Below are positions 60,443 through 64,000 of a DNA stretch of 64,000 bases, one piece after another. This stretch comes from Microbacterium esteraromaticum. GTDB taxonomy: Bacteria; Actinomycetota; Actinomycetes; Actinomycetales; Microbacteriaceae. The first letter of the stretch is position 1, and each line of letters opens with the position of its first letter. The notes below the pieces were generated by a model that did not search any database, had not been told where the DNA came from, and saw only the letters and a program-made list of their open reading frames with translations. The position numbers and the translations under genes were made by a program. The stretch spans positions 1,612,001-1,676,000 of the forward strand of contig NZ_JAFBBS010000001.1 of assembly GCF_016907315.1 (NCBI RefSeq), in the 5' to 3' direction.

Positions 60443-61226
60443 GGTCGTCGCCTCCTTCGATGCGCGAACCGGGCAGAGCGGCGAGCAGCTGCCTCGTGTA
60501 CTCGTGCTGCGGGTCGCGGAACAGCGTCGCGCGGTCGGCGTGCTCGACGACCCTGCCGTCCTTCATGACGGTGACGACATCCGCGATCGCGCTCATCACG
60601 CCGAGGTCGTGCGTCACCAGCAGGACGGCGATCTGACGTTCGTCGGCCAGCTCCCGCAGCAGGGTGAGGATGCCGGCCTGCACGGTCACGTCGAGTGCCG
60701 TCGTCGGCTCGTCGGCGAGCAGCACCTCCGGGTCGCAGGCGAGGGCACAGGCGATCGCGATGCGCTGCCGCTGGCCGCCCGAGAACTGGTGCGGGTAGCG
60801 GCGCAGTGCCTCTTCGGGGTTCGGCACCTGCACGCGCTCGAGCAGCTCGACGGCGCGACGGCGGGCGGCCGCCCCGCGCAGCCCGAGGTGCACGCGCATG
60901 TGGTCGGTGAGCTGGCGTCCGACGGGGATCTGCGGGTGCAGCGACGCCGACGGGTCCTGGAAGACCATCGCGATGCGCTTGCCGCGGATGCGGTTCAGCG
61001 CACGCCTGCCGAGTCCGAGCAGCTCGGTGTCGCCGAGCCGGATCGAACCGCCGGTGCGCGCATGCCGCGGCAGCAGACCGAGGACCGACATCGCGGTCAG
61101 GGTCTTGCCGGATCCGGATTCGCCCGCGAGGCCGTGGATGCGCCCCGCGTCGAGCCGCACCGAGAGGCCTTTGACGAGGGGGCGGCCGATGTCGACCGTG
61201 AGGTCGCGGATGTCGAGGATGCTCAT
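60432..61226 (-). CDS. Peptide ABC transporter ATP-binding protein (DppD/OppD type)
   Basis: This 264-residue ATPase has Walker [25 protein letters not shown], signature FSGGQRQR, Walker [13 protein letters not shown] and switch LLVTHDLGV. The C-terminal [15 protein letters not shown] fits the oligopeptide family. It is somewhat short for an OppD. ATG 61226 overlaps the permease stop by 4 bp. Confidence 0.92.
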   Translation of the reverse strand: MSILDIRDLTVDIGRPLVKGLSVRLDAGRIHGLAGESGSGKTLTAMSVLGLLPRHARTGGSIRLGDTELLGLGRRALNRIRGKRIAMVFQDPSASLHPQIPVGRQLTDHMRVHLGLRGAAARRRAVELLERVQVPNPEEALRRYPHQFSGGQRQRIAIACALACDPEVLLADEPTTALDVTVQAGILTLLRELADERQIAVLLVTHDLGVMSAIADVVTVMKDGRVVEHADRATLFRDPQHEYTRQLLAALPGSRIEGGDDHDA

Positions 61227-62128
61227 GCGCCGCCTCCGCTCGATGCGACGAGTTCGGTCTGCTTCTCGTGCGTCACCTCGGCCGTGGGGTCGAGGATGTC
61301 GCGCAGGGCATCGCCGAGGAAGTTGAAGGCGAGCACGACCGTGAGGATCGCGAGACCGGGGAACACGCCGAGCCACCATGCGTCGAAGTTCTGCATCGCA
61401 GCGGAGATCATCGAACCCCATTCGGGTGTCGGCGGCTGCGCGCCCAGGCCGAGGAACGACAGGCCCGACAGCAGCAGGATCGCCGCGCCGATGTCGAGCG
61501 TCGCGAGCACCAGCAGAGGACCCGCCACGTTGGGAAGGATATCGACCAGCAGCGTGCGCGCGGGCGAGTGACCCAGCAGGCGGCCGGCGATCACGTAGTT
61601 CTGGTTGCGCAGCGACAGCACGATGCTGCGGGTCACGCGCGAGTACTGCGGCCACGAGACGACGACGGCCGCGATCACGGCGTTGAACAGGGAGGGGCCG
61701 AGCGATGCGGCGACGACCATCGCGAGGATGACGGTCGGGAACGCCATGAACAGGTCGGTGATGCGCATCAGCGTCTCGTCGACCCAGCCGCCGAAGTAGC
61801 CGGCGAGCGCGCCGATCACCGCGCCGATGACGAGGGCCGCGACGACGAGGGTGAGGGCCAGCGGGATGGTGACGGTCGCGCCGGTCATGAGTCGCGAGAA
61901 GATGTCGCGGCCGTTGCCGTCAGTGCCGAGCAGGGTGTCGATCCCCGGCGCCTGCAGGCGCGGCAGCGCCTGGGCATTCGGCTCGAACGGCACCCACCAC
62001 TGCGCGGTGAACGCGACGATGATCCAGGCGGCGGCGATGACGGTGCCGATGATGCCGAGCGGGGTGCGCCAGGCGCGGGGCCAGCGCAGCTTGAGCCGCC
62101 CCGGCATGCGGGGTTCGCGAGGGCTCAT
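61223..62128 (-). CDS. Peptide ABC transporter permease (DppC/OppC type)
   Basis: This 301-residue permease has an N-terminal helix (LGIIGTVIAAAWIIVAFTA), the DppC landmark LLGTDGNGRDIFSRLM, an EAA-type loop (AGRLLGHSPARTLLVDILPN) and GLSFLGLGAQPPTPEWG. Six helices are expected. It overlaps the DppB-type gene by 4 bp. Confidence 0.94.
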   Translation of the reverse strand: MSPREPRMPGRLKLRWPRAWRTPLGIIGTVIAAAWIIVAFTAQWWVPFEPNAQALPRLQAPGIDTLLGTDGNGRDIFSRLMTGATVTIPLALTLVVAALVIGAVIGALAGYFGGWVDETLMRITDLFMAFPTVILAMVVAASLGPSLFNAVIAAVVVSWPQYSRVTRSIVLSLRNQNYVIAGRLLGHSPARTLLVDILPNVAGPLLVLATLDIGAAILLLSGLSFLGLGAQPPTPEWGSMISAAMQNFDAWWLGVFPGLAILTVVLAFNFLGDALRDILDPTAEVTHEKQTELVASSGGGA

Positions 62129-63189
62129 GCGATCCTCACTCTCGGGTCGAGTACGCCGTACAGCAGGTCGACGACGAAGTTGATGACCAGGTAGATGACG
62201 CCGACGATGAGGCCGACGCCCATGATCCCCGGCAGGTCGAGGTTGGCCGCCGAGTTGTACGCGTACGTGCCGAGACCCGGCCAGGCGAACACCGACTCGA
62301 CGAGCACGGTGCCCGAGAGCAGTGAGCCGAATGCGACGCCGACCACGGTCAGCACCGGCAGTGCGGCTCCGCGGAGGACGTAGTCGAGGATCACCCGCAT
62401 GGCAGGCAGCCCCTTCGCTCGTGCCGCCCGCACGTAGTCGCTGGCGAGCACCTCGAGCACCGAGGTGCGGATGAACCGCGTCAGCAGGCCGATGGTGACC
62501 AGCGACAGCACGATCACCGGCAGCGCCAGGTGCGCCATCGCGTCGGCCCAGCCCACCCCATCGCCGTTCAGCAGGTAGTCGATCGTGTACAGGCCTGTCA
62601 CCCGCGGCGGCGGGATGATCGACGGCGAGACGCGGCCGGAGCCAGGGGCGATGCGCAGGTTGAGGAAGAACACGTAGAAGCTCACGAGCGCGAGCCAGAA
62701 GGTCGGAACGCTGAGCCCGATCAGCGTGACCACCCGCACGATCTGGTCGGTGACCAGGCCGCGCCGGTAGGCAGCCAGGGTACCCAGCACGAGGCTGACC
62801 GCGAGGCTGAGGATGATCGCGCACAGGGCGATCTCGATGGTGGCCGGCACGGCCGTGGCGAGATCTGCGGTCACCGGCTGCCCGGTGACCAGCGAGGTGC
62901 CGAGGTCGCCGCGCAGCAGCTTGCCCATGTAGATGAAGTACTGCACGAAGAGGGGCTGGTCGAGGCCCTGTGCCTTGATGAAGGCCTCGCGCGTCTCGGG
63001 GTTCTGAGACGCCCCCTCACCCAGTGCCGCGGAGACGGGGTCTCCGGGCACCAGGTTGGTGAGGAGGAACGTCACGACCGTGACGCCGATCAGCAGCAGC
63101 ACCGAGGTGCCGGCCCTGCGCAGCAGGTACCCCGCCAGGGGCGACTTCTTGCGCTGCGCCTGTGTCTGCACAGCCACTGTCGTCATCAC
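62125..63189 (-). CDS. Peptide ABC transporter permease (DppB/OppB type)
   Basis: This 354-residue permease has the N-terminal RRAGTSVLLLIGVTVVTFLLTNLVPGDP-like family start, LGTSLVTGQPV, the EAA-type loop RAARAKGLPAMRVILDYVLR and the final helix pair ending LYGVLDPRVRIA. Six helices are expected. It lies 11 bp downstream of the binding protein gene. Confidence 0.94.
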   Translation of the reverse strand: MMTTVAVQTQAQRKKSPLAGYLLRRAGTSVLLLIGVTVVTFLLTNLVPGDPVSAALGEGASQNPETREAFIKAQGLDQPLFVQYFIYMGKLLRGDLGTSLVTGQPVTADLATAVPATIEIALCAIILSLAVSLVLGTLAAYRRGLVTDQIVRVVTLIGLSVPTFWLALVSFYVFFLNLRIAPGSGRVSPSIIPPPRVTGLYTIDYLLNGDGVGWADAMAHLALPVIVLSLVTIGLLTRFIRTSVLEVLASDYVRAARAKGLPAMRVILDYVLRGAALPVLTVVGVAFGSLLSGTVLVESVFAWPGLGTYAYNSAANLDLPGIMGVGLIVGVIYLVINFVVDLLYGVLDPRVRIA

Positions 63190-63200
63190 GGTCGGTCCGT

Positions 63201-64000
63201 TCAGCCGGCGGGCGTGATCTCGGCGATGTCCATCTCCCAGACGGAGTTGTAGACGGCGCCGTCGACCTTGTCAGAGGTGGCGATGTTGCGGCCGGGGACG
63301 ATCAGCGGCACGAAGGGGCCGCTCTGCTGCATCGCCTCCGCGAACTTCGTGAATGCGGCGGTGCGCTCGTCGGGGTCGGTCGCGCTGGCGGCATCCGCGG
63401 CGATCTCGGCGATCTCGGGGTTGGCCGACTGCTCCCAGCCCGAGCGGAGGCCGACCTTCAGGCCGGGGCCGAAGGGCAGGAAGTTCGCGGAGTCCGCGTA
63501 GTCGGGACCCCAGAACCAGAGGCCGAAGCCCTCGGTGCCGTTCACGTAGGCGTCGAGCTCAGTCGCGAACGGAGCCGGGGCGAGCTCGACGGCGACGCCT
63601 GCGTCCTTCAGCTGCGCCTGGATGCGCTCGGCGAGCGGGGTGAACTCCACGCCGCCGACCGGGTAGTCGTTCGGGAACTGCAGCTTGAGGGTCTGACCGG
63701 TGTAGCCGGCCTCGTCGAAGGCGGCCTTGGCCTTGTCGAGGTCCTGCGTGACGCCCTCGTCGAGTGCGCCCTCGAACCCGGGCGGGATCACGCCGGTGGC
63801 CTGCTCGGCACCGGCGCCGGCGAGCTCGAGCAGAGCCGGGTAGTCGAGCGCGTACCGGATGCCCTCGGCGAGCTTCACGTTGGCCAGGTCGCCGGCGACG
63901 CCGGTCGACTGGTTCAGCAGCAGGAAGATGGTCTGGCCGGACGGGACCGAGTCGACCTCGAGGCCGTCGCCCAGGCCGCTGACCTGGTCGCCGTTGAGGT
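63201..64000 (-). CDS. Peptide ABC transporter substrate-binding protein (5' end outside window)
   Basis: Only the C-terminal 266 codons of this family 5 extracellular binding protein are present; the frame is open at the window end. Visible family features are LANVKLAEGIRYALDY, GVIPPGFEGALDE, LKLQFPNDYPVGGVEFTPLA and the GLWFWGPDYADSANFLPFGP segment typical of oligopeptide-binding proteins. The signal peptide lies outside the window. It heads the dpp/opp operon. Confidence 0.9.
   Translation of the reverse strand, partial: LNGDQVSGLGDGLEVDSVPSGQTIFLLLNQSTGVAGDLANVKLAEGIRYALDYPALLELAGAGAEQATGVIPPGFEGALDEGVTQDLDKAKAAFDEAGYTGQTLKLQFPNDYPVGGVEFTPLAERIQAQLKDAGVAVELAPAPFATELDAYVNGTEGFGLWFWGPDYADSANFLPFGPGLKVGLRSGWEQSANPEIAEIAADAASATDPDERTAAFTKFAEAMQQSGPFVPLIVPGRNIATSDKVDGAVYNSVWEMDIAEITPAG

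Overview
This is a high-GC actinobacterial chromosome segment. The closest fit is the family Microbacteriaceae, and Microbacterium-like in particular. The reasons are the very high GC content with G/C-ending codons, the frequent GCATCC/GGATGC words, many 4-bp ATGA start-stop overlaps, GTG starts, and the actinobacterial gene sets (Zur/Znu operon, rpsF-ssb-rpsR-rplI, dnaB, branched-chain keto acid dehydrogenase). The assignment is by inspection only; no database search was possible. No rRNA, tRNA, CRISPR array, transposase or prophage was seen.

Layout. 0-3.9 kb: a minus-strand zinc operon (znuA-znuC-znuB-zur-permease) with a Zur-box-like palindrome upstream. 3.9-15.5 kb: a plus-strand catabolic locus with an MshB-like LmbE deacetylase, a ROK repressor, an AfuA/PhnS-type ABC transporter (binding lipoprotein, ATPase, fused double permease), an argininosuccinate-lyase-superfamily lyase, a ROK kinase and a 931-residue Tat-exported LmbE-type protein. 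Two copies of a distinctive operator pattern mark its two promoters. 15.5-46.7 kb: mostly housekeeping genes. They include a GH13 glucosidase, bkdA-bkdB-bkdC, hisC/pat, a WXG-like/hydrolase pair, a tyrosine phosphatase, purB (apparently with a CTG start), a PQQ-type sugar dehydrogenase, a PadR/HAAS pair, a DMT exporter, a giant heptad-repeat membrane protein, an acyl-CoA synthetase, a MATE pump, topoisomerase IB, a J-protein, hydrolases, an AI-2E family transporter and dnaB.

46.7-51.9 kb: a cluster of DnaA boxes, then three consecutive secreted repeat proteins. The last has eight chaplin-like amyloid repeats, a TDPG stalk and an LAMTG sortase-E-type anchor. These sit between dnaB and rplI. 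51.9-53.6 kb: rplI, rpsR, ssb and rpsF on the minus strand. 53.7-59.5 kb: a nonulosonic (sialic-type) acid polysaccharide cluster with a short NeuB, a NeuA fused to a HAD phosphatase, a polysialyltransferase-like protein, a second putative glycosyltransferase and a GT2 enzyme. 59.6-64.0 kb: a dipeptide/oligopeptide ABC operon whose binding protein runs off the window.

The most interesting material is the ROK-controlled deacetylase/lyase/transport regulon, the chaplin-like wall-anchored protein and its neighbours, the sialic-type glycan cluster, the DnaA-box cluster beside dnaB, and a family of dispersed 56-60 bp palindromes that occur in pairs.
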